Positions 43,474 through 53,597 of a stretch of 64,000 bases of DNA are shown here, piece by piece. A program made the position numbers and the translations under genes. The stretch is from Paenibacillus taiwanensis DSM 18679. GTDB lineage: Bacteria; Bacillota; Bacilli; Paenibacillales; Paenibacillaceae. The notes beneath the pieces were generated by a model. That model worked only from the letters and a program-made list of their open reading frames with translations. It was not told the DNA's origin and ran no database searches. The stretch spans positions 149,705-213,704 of the forward strand of contig NZ_KE384306.1 in the NCBI RefSeq assembly GCF_000425125.1, written 5' to 3'. Every line of letters begins with the position of its first letter. Positions within the stretch are counted from its first letter, which is position 1.

Positions 43474-45300
43474 ATGAGTAAAGTAATTGGTATTGACTTA
43501 GGTACAACGAACTCCTGCGTAGCGGTAATGGAGGGCGGAGAAGCAGTAGTTATTCCTAACCCAGAGGGCGCACGTACAACACCTTCTGTAGTTGGTTTTA
43601 AAAAAGATGGCGAGCGTATTGTTGGTGAAACCGCAAAACGCCAAGCGATCACGAACCCTGATCGTACAATCAGCTCCATTAAACGTCACATGGGAACAAA
43701 TCATTCCACAACAATTGACGACAAAAACTTTACACCTCAAGAAATTTCTGCAATGGTGCTGCAAAAGCTGAAATCCGATGCAGAAGCATACTTGGGCCAA
43801 CCAGTAACACAAGCTGTTATTACCGTTCCAGCTTATTTTAATGACTCCCAACGTCAAGCAACTAAAGATGCCGGCAAAATTGCAGGTCTTGACGTGCTTC
43901 GTATCGTCAATGAGCCAACAGCGGCAGCATTGGCATATGGTGCTGACAAAACGGGCGACCATACGATCCTTGTTTATGACTTGGGCGGCGGTACTTTTGA
44001 CGTATCTATTCTTGAGCTTGGCGATGGTTTCTTTGAAGTTAAAGCAACTAGCGGCGACAACAACCTTGGTGGAGATGACTTTGACCAAGTTATTATTGAT
44101 TACCTTGTAGCTGAATTCAAAAAAGACAACGGCATTGACTTGAGCAAAGACAAAGCTGCTGTGCAACGTCTGAAAGATGCAGCCGAGAAAGCTAAAAAAG
44201 AATTGTCCGGCGTGCTGACAACAACAATCAGCCTTCCGTTTATTACAGTTGTAGACGGCGTGCCTCAGCATTTGGAAGTGAACTTGACTCGTGCGAAGTT
44301 CGAAGAGCTGTCCCATGATTTGGTAGAGCGTACGCTTGGACCAACTCGTCAAGCTATGCAAGACGCTGGTTTAACTCCTGCTGATATCGAGAGAATCGTA
44401 CTCGTTGGTGGTTCGACTCGTATTCCTGCAGTGCAAGAAGCGATCAAAAAATTGACAGGCAAAGAACCTTACAAAGGCGTAAATCCAGACGAAGTAGTAG
44501 CACTTGGAGCTGCTGTTCAAGCAGGCGTATTGACAGGTGACGTAAAAGACGTCGTTCTTCTCGACGTTACCCCATTGTCTCTTGGTATCGAGACAGCTGG
44601 TGGCGTGTTTACGAAAATGATCGAGCGTAACACAACGATCCCTACAAACAAATCACAAGTGTTCTCCACTTATGCAGACAGCCAAACTAGTGTAGAGATT
44701 CATGTTTTGCAAGGTGAACGCTCTATGGCAGGCGACAACAAAACGTTGGGACGCTTTATGCTGACGGACATTCCACCAGCTCCACGTGGTGTGCCTCAAA
44801 TCGAAGTATCATTTGACATTGATGCGAACGGTATCGTAAAAGTGTCTGCGTTGGATAAAGGCACAGGCAAGAGCCAAAACATTACGATCACCTCTTCGAG
44901 CGGTTTGTCGGATGAAGAAGTTGAGCGTATGATGAAAGAGGCAGAACTGCACGCCGAAGAAGATAACAAACGTAAAGAAATGGTTGAGATCCGCAACAGC
45001 GCTGACCAATTAGTGTATACTACGGAGAAGACACTAAAAGATTTGGGCGATAAAGCAGATCAAGCGGATATCGACAAAGCGAACGCAGCTAAAGATAAAG
45101 TGAAGCAAGCGCTTGAAGGTAACGATGCTGATACGATCAAAGCAGCTACAGACGAGTTGATGGAGATTGTGCAGCAATTGTCTGTGAAGTTGTACGAGCA
45201 AGCGGCACAAGCAGAGCAAGGTGCGCCAGAAGGCGGAGCGGCGAAGCAGGATAATGTTGTTGACGCGGACTATGAAGTCGTAGACGAAGACAAGAAATAA
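43474..45300 (+). CDS. dnaK: Chaperone protein DnaK (Hsp70)
   Basis: A 608-residue Hsp70. The ATPase domain starts [11 protein letters not shown] and includes [14 protein letters not shown] and [11 protein letters not shown]; the linker [14 protein letters not shown] leads to the peptide-binding domain. The C-terminal tail is rich in Ala/Gly/Glu and ends in an acidic [12 protein letters not shown]. All motifs are intact. AAGGGAGG precedes the ATG. It works with DnaJ and GrpE encoded on either side. Confidence 0.99.
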   Translation: MSKVIGIDLGTTNSCVAVMEGGEAVVIPNPEGARTTPSVVGFKKDGERIVGETAKRQAITNPDRTISSIKRHMGTNHSTTIDDKNFTPQEISAMVLQKLKSDAEAYLGQPVTQAVITVPAYFNDSQRQATKDAGKIAGLDVLRIVNEPTAAALAYGADKTGDHTILVYDLGGGTFDVSILELGDGFFEVKATSGDNNLGGDDFDQVIIDYLVAEFKKDNGIDLSKDKAAVQRLKDAAEKAKKELSGVLTTTISLPFITVVDGVPQHLEVNLTRAKFEELSHDLVERTLGPTRQAMQDAGLTPADIERIVLVGGSTRIPAVQEAIKKLTGKEPYKGVNPDEVVALGAAVQAGVLTGDVKDVVLLDVTPLSLGIETAGGVFTKMIERNTTIPTNKSQVFSTYADSQTSVEIHVLQGERSMAGDNKTLGRFMLTDIPPAPRGVPQIEVSFDIDANGIVKVSALDKGTGKSQNITITSSSGLSDEEVERMMKEAELHAEEDNKRKEMVEIRNSADQLVYTTEKTLKDLGDKADQADIDKANAAKDKVKQALEGNDADTIKAATDELMEIVQQLSVKLYEQAAQAEQGAPEGGAAKQDNVVDADYEVVDEDKK

Positions 45301-45314
45301 GCGTCTCCATACAG

Positions 45315-45355
45315 AGTCAAAGCCGGGATAAGTCTCGGCTTTGACTTTCCTTTTG
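45315..45355 (+). terminator. Terminator between dnaK and dnaJ
   Basis: GTCAAAGCCG at 45316-45325 pairs perfectly with CGGCTTTGAC at 45336-45345, then TTTCCTTTT. It probably lowers dnaJ expression relative to dnaK. Confidence 0.78.
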
Positions 45356-45426
45356 TTAGGCTGTTATCATCAGTATAAGCTTATAACATGGTAAATAGGG
45401 CTAGTATTGCAAGTGGGGGTGGTATA

Positions 45427-46551
45427 ATGGCAGATAAGCGTGATTATTACGAGGTGCTTGGCGTTAGCAAGGGTGCAGGAGAAGAAGATATTAAGAAGGC
45501 GTATCGGAAGCTCGCCCGTCAATATCACCCGGATGTCAACAAAGCCGCGGACGCGGAAGATAAGTTCAAAGAAGTAAAGGAAGCTTATGACGTATTAAGC
45601 GACGGCCAGAAACGTGCCATGTATGATCAGTATGGACACGTCGACCCGAATCAGGGCGGAGGCGGCTTCTCGGGCGACTTCGGTGGCTTTGGTGATATAT
45701 TTGATATGTTCTTTGGTGGAGGCGGGGGCGGCAATCGGCGTGACCCGAACGCACCTCAGCGTGGCAGCGACCTGCAATATACAATGACAATTGAGTTTAA
45801 GGAAGCGGCTTTTGGCAAGGAGACGGATATTACTATTCCTCGCACAGAGCAATGTGATACATGCTTTGGTACGGGAGCCAAGCCAGGGACGAAGCCAGAT
45901 GCATGCTCAAAATGTCATGGCAGCGGGCAAGAAGAGGTGGTGCAAAATACGCCATTTGGACGTATGGTGAACCGCCGAGCTTGTTCGAGTTGTCAAGGGC
46001 GCGGCAAGATTATCCGTGAGAAGTGTGGAACATGTCACGGCGCAGGTTCAATGAAGAAGCAGCGCAAAATACATGTACGCATTCCAGCAGGGGCATTCGA
46101 TGGTGCTCAGTTGCGGATGTCAGGTGAGGGTGAAAGTGGTCAACGCGGCGGTCCAAGTGGTGATTTGTACATCATCATTCGTGTGAAGCAGCATGAATTT
46201 TTCCAACGGGAAGAAGACGACATCTACTGTGAAGTGCCGCTTACGTTTGCACAAGCAGCACTTGGAGACGAGATCGAGATTCCGACGCTGCACGATAAAG
46301 TGAAGCTGAAGATTCCTGCCGGCACACAGACAGGCACACAATTCCGTTTGCGCGGCAAAGGTGTCCCACATCTGCGCGGCAATGGTAATGGCGATCAACA
46401 TGTAAAAGTGGTAATCGTGACACCGACGAAGCTTAACGACGAGCAAAAGGAAGCGCTCCGTGAGTTCGCTAACGTAAGTGGTGAAGCGCCGAGCGGCACA
46501 CATGAGGAATCTTTTTTTGATCGTATGAAGCGGGCATTCCGCGGAGATTAA
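45427..46551 (+). CDS. dnaJ: Chaperone protein DnaJ (Hsp40)
   Basis: A 374-residue type I DnaJ. The J-domain (1-70) has HPD at 34-36; a Gly/Phe-rich stretch covers about 75-105. Four CxxCxGxG zinc-binding repeats ([32 protein letters not shown]) are intact, and substrate-binding beta domains follow. ATG 45427 has a GGGGGTGG site; a start at 45388 would add residues absent from the family. Confidence 0.98.
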   Translation: MADKRDYYEVLGVSKGAGEEDIKKAYRKLARQYHPDVNKAADAEDKFKEVKEAYDVLSDGQKRAMYDQYGHVDPNQGGGGFSGDFGGFGDIFDMFFGGGGGGNRRDPNAPQRGSDLQYTMTIEFKEAAFGKETDITIPRTEQCDTCFGTGAKPGTKPDACSKCHGSGQEEVVQNTPFGRMVNRRACSSCQGRGKIIREKCGTCHGAGSMKKQRKIHVRIPAGAFDGAQLRMSGEGESGQRGGPSGDLYIIIRVKQHEFFQREEDDIYCEVPLTFAQAALGDEIEIPTLHDKVKLKIPAGTQTGTQFRLRGKGVPHLRGNGNGDQHVKVVIVTPTKLNDEQKEALREFANVSGEAPSGTHEESFFDRMKRAFRGD

Positions 46552-46571
46552 TATCTTCTATTATATTTATG

Positions 46572-46616
46572 AAGCCTCTCTACCTCAGGTCAATGACCTG
46601 TCGAGGGAGGCTTTTT
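46572..46616. terminator. Bidirectional terminator between dnaJ and the sugar operon
   Basis: AAGCCTC.. pairs with ..GGAGGCTT, with an inner CAGGTC / GACCTG stem, followed by TTTTT. The converging transporter gene ends 59 bases further on, and A-rich sequence on the other side is modest, so it best serves dnaJ. Confidence 0.8.
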
Positions 46617-46674
46617 ACTTTGAACTTTAAACGAATAATGCAACCATATCCTATTCTGCTTTCGCACAAACTGC

Positions 46675-47961
46675 TTAACGGGTTCGCCCTGTCCGTAAGG
46701 GATACAAATAGAAACATATAAATGCTAGCAGCAATGCCGCAATGGGAATGCCAGCCAGCATTAGCCGTATTCCGACAAGAGCTGAACCCGGTTGAGTTGC
46801 AGCTTGTGCCTGATATCCGCTATTTTCCAGAATAACACTCATAATGATGGCTTGCAGAGAGATGCCAAAGCGTATAATAAAACCGTTCATGCCAAAAAAC
46901 ATTCCTTCCCGACGTGCCCCGGTGCGCTGTTCATCATCGTCGATCACTTCCGCTAACAACACTTCTAACAATACGATAATACCAGCTAAGCCGATTCCTA
47001 TACCTGCTGAAGTGATATAAGCAGCAACTGAAGAAGTGACCCAAAGCAGCGGACTTAAAGATGCAGCGTAACATATAATAGTCGCTAACATAACCTTGCG
47101 CGGGCCATAACGATTCGTCAGCCGCCCCCAAAAGTATACAAATGGAATGGCTGTCATAAATACGGTTCCTAGCATAACGGTATTCGCAAGCTCCGATTCA
47201 CGAAGCACGTACTTCGTAAAAAAGGGGATGGCTGCAGGAAGCAGCGCAAACGTAAGCTGAACTAAGAAACCGCCTAAAACGTAGATAAAAAAGGCGCGAT
47301 TACTCCATGTGTAACGGATGGCGTTCCAGAAGCCCATTGCAGGCACAGCCGCTAGTTTATTTTCATGAGCGCCCCATACGATCAAGGATAACGATACGGC
47401 AGAAATGAAGCCGAATAGTAGGCCCATCGACTGCCATCCGTATGTGACGTAGATTAGAGGCGGAACGGCAACGCCAGCAATCATGCCAAGTATGCCAAAC
47501 ATCTGTTTCCATGAGGATGCAGAGGCCCTTTCTTTTACAGAGACAAACATCTCGGGAAAAAGGGCGGAGTAGTTTAGAATAACGAGAACGTACAGCACAT
47601 CGTAGATCAGAACGATGACTAAAAAATACCAGATAAGTTCGGGTCCAGACGTCAACGGAATCCAGAGCAGTGTAAATACAGCAGCCAACGGCAGCATGCC
47701 AAAAGTAATATATGGAACGCGTCTTCCCCAGCGTGTACGAATACGGTCGCTCGTATAGCCGAACAATGGATTCAACACTGCGCCGACTAGTCCATGTAGA
47801 ACCATGACAATTCCAACATGTGCTGGCCGGACTCCTAAAATATCGACGTAATAATACACGATATAGGCAGAGAACATTTGGGCCATAAGATTGGCAGCAA
47901 AATTGCCAGAAGTGAAGGCTGCTTTATGTGCTATTGTCATGTGCGGTGGTGAGTGAGCCAT
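46675..47961 (-). CDS. MFS transporter, GPH (MelB-like) sugar:cation symporter family
   Basis: A 428-residue, 12-helix transporter. The N-terminal part (GNFAANLMAQMFSAYIVYYY, later GYTSDRIRTRWGRRVPYI) matches the MFS_2/GPH group, which imports glycosides or oligosaccharides with Na+ or H+. AAGGGA lies 9 bases before the ATG on the reverse strand. It follows the ChbG-like deacetylase by 19 bases, so both probably serve the same sugar. Confidence 0.87.
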   Translation of the reverse strand: MAHSPPHMTIAHKAAFTSGNFAANLMAQMFSAYIVYYYVDILGVRPAHVGIVMVLHGLVGAVLNPLFGYTSDRIRTRWGRRVPYITFGMLPLAAVFTLLWIPLTSGPELIWYFLVIVLIYDVLYVLVILNYSALFPEMFVSVKERASASSWKQMFGILGMIAGVAVPPLIYVTYGWQSMGLLFGFISAVSLSLIVWGAHENKLAAVPAMGFWNAIRYTWSNRAFFIYVLGGFLVQLTFALLPAAIPFFTKYVLRESELANTVMLGTVFMTAIPFVYFWGRLTNRYGPRKVMLATIICYAASLSPLLWVTSSVAAYITSAGIGIGLAGIIVLLEVLLAEVIDDDEQRTGARREGMFFGMNGFIIRFGISLQAIIMSVILENSGYQAQAATQPGSALVGIRLMLAGIPIAALLLAFICFYLYPLRTGRTR

Positions 47962-47980
47962 ACAACACCATCCCTTATTA

Positions 47981-48886
47981 CTACTTTATTGGCCTATTAC
48001 GTTGAGCATGGCGGACATCAAGCCATCTGACAAGCTGAATGTCCTCTTCTAGCAGCAGTTCTCGGATGTCGGGGTCACGAAATAAATCAAATTCAAAGCC
48101 TCGTTTTTGCCAATGCGGTGTAATTGATTTTAGCTCGTCAGAAACATGTGCAGGGTGTATAATAAGCTCAGATAACCCCGGCTGCAATCCACGAAGCAGC
48201 GCACACATCGATGCTTTAGCTACCTCATACGTTTCTCCAGTCTCAAGCGCATACCGCAGCCCCAGAAGATCGTCTAGGATTACAATTCCTTGTTCCTCCG
48301 CCTGCGTAGCTCGCTGTTTCGCAAGTACTGTTAATTCAGGGGGGATATTCATACCTGTTTTTGGCAGTCGGAACGGCAGATCGTAAGTAGAACATAAATC
48401 AAATACGACCTGTAAGAAATCTCTGCCCGTAGCAAGGCCATATACACTTCCCATATGATTATCCAGGTGTGACACATCAATTCCTTGGTGCAAGGCCGCT
48501 TCAATTTGAGCGATGAACTCTTGTCTAATTTGTTCCACCTCTGCCTGCTGCTCAACTACTTGGCAGCTTGCGGGAAAGTGTCCGTGTGCTGTCGTTAAGG
48601 AAGAAGTATTCATGCGTCGGCAGACGGGCCCCCATTTGTACCCATCCCATTCACTTGTTAACGTCATGTGTACTCCAACATCGAACTGCCGGTTAGCAGC
48701 ACTCCAGCGGGCAGCATCCTCAGACCACGCACATGGCATCATAATCGTTGCAGATGAAATCACTTCTTCTTGCAGCAGTTGCTTGATCGCTTCGTTAGTT
48801 GAACGACACATCCCGAAGTCATCTGCATTTACGATTAGAAGGCGTTTCGTGTGATCGAAGCCTAATCGTTCGTTTGTATGTGACAT
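47981..48886 (-). CDS. ChbG/HpnK (YdjC) family carbohydrate deacetylase
   Basis: A 301-residue metal-dependent deacetylase-like protein. Predicted metal and catalytic residues lie in VNADDFGM (Asp22/Asp23), in SHLDNHMG and in LIIHPAH. E. coli ChbG removes an acetyl group from chito-oligosaccharides. ATG is doubled (ATGATG); the second, first base 48886, has better spacing from GGGAGG. The gene is first in an operon with the transporter, and a LacI/CcpA-type palindrome lies upstream. Confidence 0.87.
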   Translation of the reverse strand: MSHTNERLGFDHTKRLLIVNADDFGMCRSTNEAIKQLLQEEVISSATIMMPCAWSEDAARWSAANRQFDVGVHMTLTSEWDGYKWGPVCRRMNTSSLTTAHGHFPASCQVVEQQAEVEQIRQEFIAQIEAALHQGIDVSHLDNHMGSVYGLATGRDFLQVVFDLCSTYDLPFRLPKTGMNIPPELTVLAKQRATQAEEQGIVILDDLLGLRYALETGETYEVAKASMCALLRGLQPGLSELIIHPAHVSDELKSITPHWQKRGFEFDLFRDPDIRELLLEEDIQLVRWLDVRHAQRNRPIK

Positions 48887-48918
48887 CATCCACCTCCCTT
48901 CGATAGGATCTACATTTT

Positions 48919-48946
48919 AGTAAGCGCTTACTTAGTTGCTATTATA
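48919..48946 (-). promoter_or_regulatory. Promoter -10 and LacI/CcpA-type operator of the deacetylase operon
   Basis: The perfect 14-base palindrome AGTAAGCGCTTACT (48919-48932) has the central CG and half-sites of LacI/CcpA-family operators. On the reverse strand a TATAAT lies just upstream (48941-48946), so the palindrome sits over the expected transcription start, where bound protein would block initiation. No good -35 is visible. Confidence 0.7.
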
Positions 48947-49060
48947 TTCGCACCAACCAAATCCGATCCCAAAAGCAGACAAGCCCGTACTAATTTTTGT
49001 TTATGAACAAGCGAGGAATTAATTATAGTTGTCTTTAAGTAGAGCTGCGACCACAAAGAA

Positions 49061-49095
49061 TAAGACCGCGCACCGGATAGATGACGCGGCCTTAT
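49061..49095 (-). terminator. Terminator of the neutral protease gene
   Basis: On the reverse strand TAAGGCCGCG pairs with CGCGGTCTTA (one G-U), followed by TTCTTTG. The wobble is allowed only for reverse-strand RNA, supporting this orientation. The stem starts 73 bases after the protease stop. Confidence 0.65.
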
Positions 49096-49167
49096 CTGGT
49101 AGTTAAATGGTTGACAATGAGGAAGGGGGCTGTCGCCCAATTAACCGATTAAATGGAGATAACGGGA

Positions 49168-50742
<1,575 letters not shown>

Positions 50743-50903
50743 TCATCAATTTTATACACGTAAAAATGATGACTGTACCTAGATGCGATGCCACAGATAA
50801 TCTCTATCTTGGTCTTCCTTCTATAGACATCACTCCCCTCAATAACAAAATGACATGTGGGATCTTAGGTTGTAACTATGTGTATAACATGGAGGTGTTA
50901 ATC

Positions 50904-51014
50904 GTGAATGGAAATGAATGTGGGAGAAAACGAAGCGGTCAATGGTGTAATAAAGGTAAACAGCGGGAAAAAATAAAATCATTAAATTCCAATAAGATTA
51001 CTTGTGTTAATTAA
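50904..51014 (+). CDS. Possible 36-residue cationic peptide
   Basis: A short ORF that starts GTG 7 bases after a strong GGAGGTG. It encodes a polar, strongly basic peptide (nine Lys/Arg, two Glu, three Cys) opening MNGNECGRKRSGQW. An in-frame ATG at 50889 would add five residues but has no site. No family is recognised and there is no hydrophobic signal. It lies divergent from the protease gene, 177 bases from its start. Treat as tentative. Confidence 0.3.
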   Translation: MNGNECGRKRSGQWCNKGKQREKIKSLNSNKITCVN

Positions 51015-51095
51015 AATTATAAATTAAGTTCACAATATTGTCAATCATATTTTAATATTTTATTAACAAGTGGTTAACGATTGTAGTCGAGACAT

Positions 51096-51140
51096 CAAAA
51101 AACGGCCATCTATCCGCTAGTTACACGAAAGAGGCCGTAA
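51096..51140 (-). terminator. Terminator of the BCCT transporter gene
   Basis: On the reverse strand ACGGCC (51133-51138) pairs with GGCCGT (51102-51107) and is followed by six T. The stem is short, but the T run and its place 24 bases after the stop support it. Confidence 0.7.
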
Positions 51141-51164
51141 AATGAATATATGCTTACTGTTATT

Positions 51165-52679
51165 TTATAGAAGGAGTTCATCCAACTTTTTGCGCCGCTG
51201 CTTCTCTTTTTTGCGGTACTCACGCTCTTCGTCATGAAGAGCTCTTGATATTGACACTATCATACACAGCAGCACGATGGTAAACGGCAACGCCGTCATA
51301 ATTGACGCGGTCTGGAGTGCATTTAAGCCCCCGCTCATTAGCAGCACAGAAGCGATTAGAGAGGTAAATATGCCCCAAGTAAGCTTTATGCCTGTTGTTG
51401 GATTCGGATTGCCATCAGAAGACATCATACCAAGAACAAACGTGGCAGAATCAGCCGAAGTAATAAAGAAGGTCACAATTAATGCTGTTGCCAGCACAGC
51501 TAGAAACGTGCCTCCAGGCAAGCTTTCCAAAGTGATAAATAACGCAGAAGTTAAGTCCGCCTTAACAGCAGCAGCGATAGGCTTGCCTTGAAATATTTCC
51601 AAATGAAGCGCAGTCGAGCCGAAAGTCGCAAACCAAATAAAGCTGAATCCACTTGGCAGCAGCATCGTACCGAGCACAAATTCTTTAATGGTGCGTCCTT
51701 TTGACACTCTGGCAATAAACGAGCCTACAAAAGGCGCCCACGCGATCCACCATGCCCAATAGAACAGGGTCCAGTTGGCGATCCATGAATTTTCGGAAAA
51801 TGGAGTCAGTCGGAGACTCATCTGAATAATATTTTGCAAATAAGAGCCAAGCGTCGTTGTAAAGGTGTCCAAAATAAACCATGTAGGCCCAATTAGAAAC
51901 GTGATGATCAACAATCCGATCGCCATTAGCAGATTTGTATTCGAGAGCAGACGGATTCCTTTGTCTAATCCTGAAATGGAGGAGAGCAGAAACAACACCG
52001 TAACAATTCCAATTATTATGAGCTGCATCGTGATTGTACTTGGCAAGCCAAAGACGTGGTGTAGGCCTCCATTGATTTGCATCGCGCCTAGCCCAAGTGA
52101 GGTCGCTACCCCGAATGCAGTGGCGATAATGGCTAAAATATCGATCACTTTGCCGATTGGTCCATTTACACGATTCCCTAACAAAGGATAAAACGTCCAG
52201 CTTATTAGCCCTTTAAATCCTTTACGGAATGTAAAGTAGGCGAGACCTAACGAAACGAGTGTATAAATGCCCCACGGATGCAGACCCCAATGGAAAAAGG
52301 AGTAGCGGAGTGCCGTTCTTGCTGCATCGGCGGTCAACGGTTCGCCAGAGGGTGGTGTCATAAAGTGGCTAATGGGCTCAGCAACACCCCAGAATACGAG
52401 TCCAATACCCATCCCTGCACTAAACAGCATTGCAAACCATGACAAATTGGAATATTCAGGCTCGTCGTCATCGTCACCAAGCCGGATGTGTCCGAATTTA
52501 CTGAATGCCAAGTAAAGCGAGTATACAAGAATAATGAGAGCAGCAATCAAATAGAACCAACCAAAACGGTTCGTTGCAAATGAAAGCGCCACATCCGTCG
52601 TCTCCGAAAGGTGTTGAGGAGCAAATAGTCCCCAAAGTACAAAAGATAAAATAATAACAATAGATATTAAAAATACCAT
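51165..52679 (-). CDS. BCCT family transporter (glycine betaine/choline/carnitine type)
   Basis: A 504-residue, 12-helix transporter of the BCCT family. The family signature region WFAMLFSAGMGIGLVFWG lies near residue 80-97, and the glycine-rich and Trp-rich helices (FYWAWWIAWAPFVGSFIARVSKGRTI) near 315 match OpuD/BetP-type betaine carriers. The C terminus is basic (EEREYRKKEKQRRKK), as in osmosensing members. Substrate is most likely betaine, imported with Na+ against osmotic stress. AAGGAG precedes the ATG. Confidence 0.93.
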   Translation of the reverse strand: MVFLISIVIILSFVLWGLFAPQHLSETTDVALSFATNRFGWFYLIAALIILVYSLYLAFSKFGHIRLGDDDDEPEYSNLSWFAMLFSAGMGIGLVFWGVAEPISHFMTPPSGEPLTADAARTALRYSFFHWGLHPWGIYTLVSLGLAYFTFRKGFKGLISWTFYPLLGNRVNGPIGKVIDILAIIATAFGVATSLGLGAMQINGGLHHVFGLPSTITMQLIIIGIVTVLFLLSSISGLDKGIRLLSNTNLLMAIGLLIITFLIGPTWFILDTFTTTLGSYLQNIIQMSLRLTPFSENSWIANWTLFYWAWWIAWAPFVGSFIARVSKGRTIKEFVLGTMLLPSGFSFIWFATFGSTALHLEIFQGKPIAAAVKADLTSALFITLESLPGGTFLAVLATALIVTFFITSADSATFVLGMMSSDGNPNPTTGIKLTWGIFTSLIASVLLMSGGLNALQTASIMTALPFTIVLLCMIVSISRALHDEEREYRKKEKQRRKKLDELLL

Positions 52680-52828
52680 CGACTCACTCCTTGCTTATGT
52701 AATGTAGAACAGGAACTATTATTTCCCGTCACGAAACAGATAAGTCACCATCTTCTCATTTTTATAACAGAAATGTAAGTGTAAACTCATAATTGGATAT
52801 TAAAGGAATTAAATACGGAGGTGAAAAT

Positions 52829-52879
52829 ATGCATAATGCAACCTCATGCTCGGAAATACTGTACAGGGAATTGACATGA
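52829..52879 (+). CDS. Possible 16-residue leader ORF
   Basis: A 17-codon ORF (ATG to TGA) preceded by GGAGGTGAAAAT, one of the best ribosome binding sites in the window. The peptide is MHNATSCSEILYRELT. It ends 39 bases before the gamma-SASP-like gene. No family is known; it may be a leader peptide or may arise by chance. Confidence 0.3.
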   Translation: MHNATSCSEILYRELT

Positions 52880-52918
52880 GTTAACCCATTACACTTACAA
52901 CGAGGAGGGTGTTCGTAA

Positions 52919-53221
52919 ATGACATTCAAAAATGAAAACTCATCTGTAGCTGGCTCAGGATTGCTTGGTGCCGGGGCTGTAAACAAGAAGGTCGGCGCAT
53001 CCCAAGCAAATGATACTGAATTTGCTGCAGATATTGCTCATGACACGGAATTTGGCGCTGAGGTAGCTAATGGAGCAGGTGCTGCTGGTGCAGCAGGAGT
53101 TGCAGGAGCGGCTGCGGGTCGTGCAACAGATGTTGAGTTTGCGGCAGATCAAGCAGATGCAGCAGATCTTGCTGCTGCGAAACGTGCAAGACAAGCCAAT
53201 TCACGCGCTGACCAACAATGA
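52919..53221 (+). CDS. Gamma-type small acid-soluble spore protein-like
   Basis: A 100-residue, Ala/Gly/Asp/Asn-rich protein with three related units: NDTEFAADIA, HDTEFGAEVA and TDVEFAADQA, ending KRARQANSRADQQ. Gamma SASPs contain TEFA-SE repeats cut by GPR and a Gln/Asn-rich C terminus; this pattern fits, though the Ala-rich middle is unusual. Gamma SASPs serve as an amino-acid store in the spore core. GAGGAGG precedes the ATG. The stop overlaps the following ORF (ATGA). GPR, the expected protease, is encoded at 29393. Confidence 0.6.
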   Translation: MTFKNENSSVAGSGLLGAGAVNKKVGASQANDTEFAADIAHDTEFGAEVANGAGAAGAAGVAGAAAGRATDVEFAADQADAADLAAAKRARQANSRADQQ

Positions 53222-53445
53222 GTTATGTAGAAGCGCACTTCGATCATGTGGATAAAGCCCACATGTGTGAGCTGAAGCTACAGTCACTGCGACTGCCTTC
53301 CGTTCGGATGATAGAAGAAGTTCAGTCTGCGCGTGACGCTGGCGCTTACTTGCTGCAAGCAGAAGTGCCGCAACAGATGTGGGAAAAGGTGCAGGTCATT
53401 ATTCAAGACCATAGCGGCTTTTCCCGTGGAACACGATTCATATAA
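53218..53445 (+). CDS. Small uncharacterised protein coupled to the SASP-like gene
   Basis: A 75-residue protein (MSYVEAHFDHVDKAHMCELK...) with no membrane segment or signal. The opening has the look of a compact ferredoxin-like fold (beta-strand, helix KAHMCELKLQSL), as in YflT-type stress proteins, but I cannot assign a family. The start overlaps the SASP-like stop by four bases, so it is likely co-translated with it, and a terminator follows both. Confidence 0.6.
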   Translation: MSYVEAHFDHVDKAHMCELKLQSLRLPSVRMIEEVQSARDAGAYLLQAEVPQQMWEKVQVIIQDHSGFSRGTRFI

Positions 53446-53455
53446 TAAAGCACTA

Positions 53456-53516
53456 GCAAACTCCTTACACGTCAGCGTGCATAAAAGCTGCTATCGTTGT
53501 AAGGAGTTTGCTTTTT
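53456..53516 (+). terminator. Terminator after the SASP-like pair
   Basis: GCAAACTCCTTACA at 53456-53469 pairs perfectly with TGTAAGGAGTTTGC at 53498-53511, followed by five T. Confidence 0.93.
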
Positions 53517-53597
53517 GTGTAAAATAATAAGGATGTGGATAAGCAGATTGGAAAAATTCCAATTTATAATGAGCTGGTTAAAGGGGGATATCCACCC

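Larger units (their letters stand above)
50743..51164. other. Gap between protease and BCCT genes
   Basis: About 420 bases. Apart from the small ORF at 50904-51014 and the BCCT terminator at 51096-51140, it shows a TATAAA facing the protease gene (near 50750, reverse strand) with a weak -35, the likely protease promoter region. The rest is AT-rich without clear structure. Confidence 0.45.

Noticed and set aside
43498-44361. A 287-codon open frame on the reverse strand within dnaK
   Set aside because: It is a shadow of the highly biased dnaK codons. Long antisense frames in dnaK are a known annotation artefact; no ribosome binding site or family was seen.
52781-52800. CATAATT as a sigma-G -10 upstream of the SASP-like gene
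   Set aside because: No matching GHATR-type -35 at 17-18 bases, so a sigma-G promoter is not claimed.
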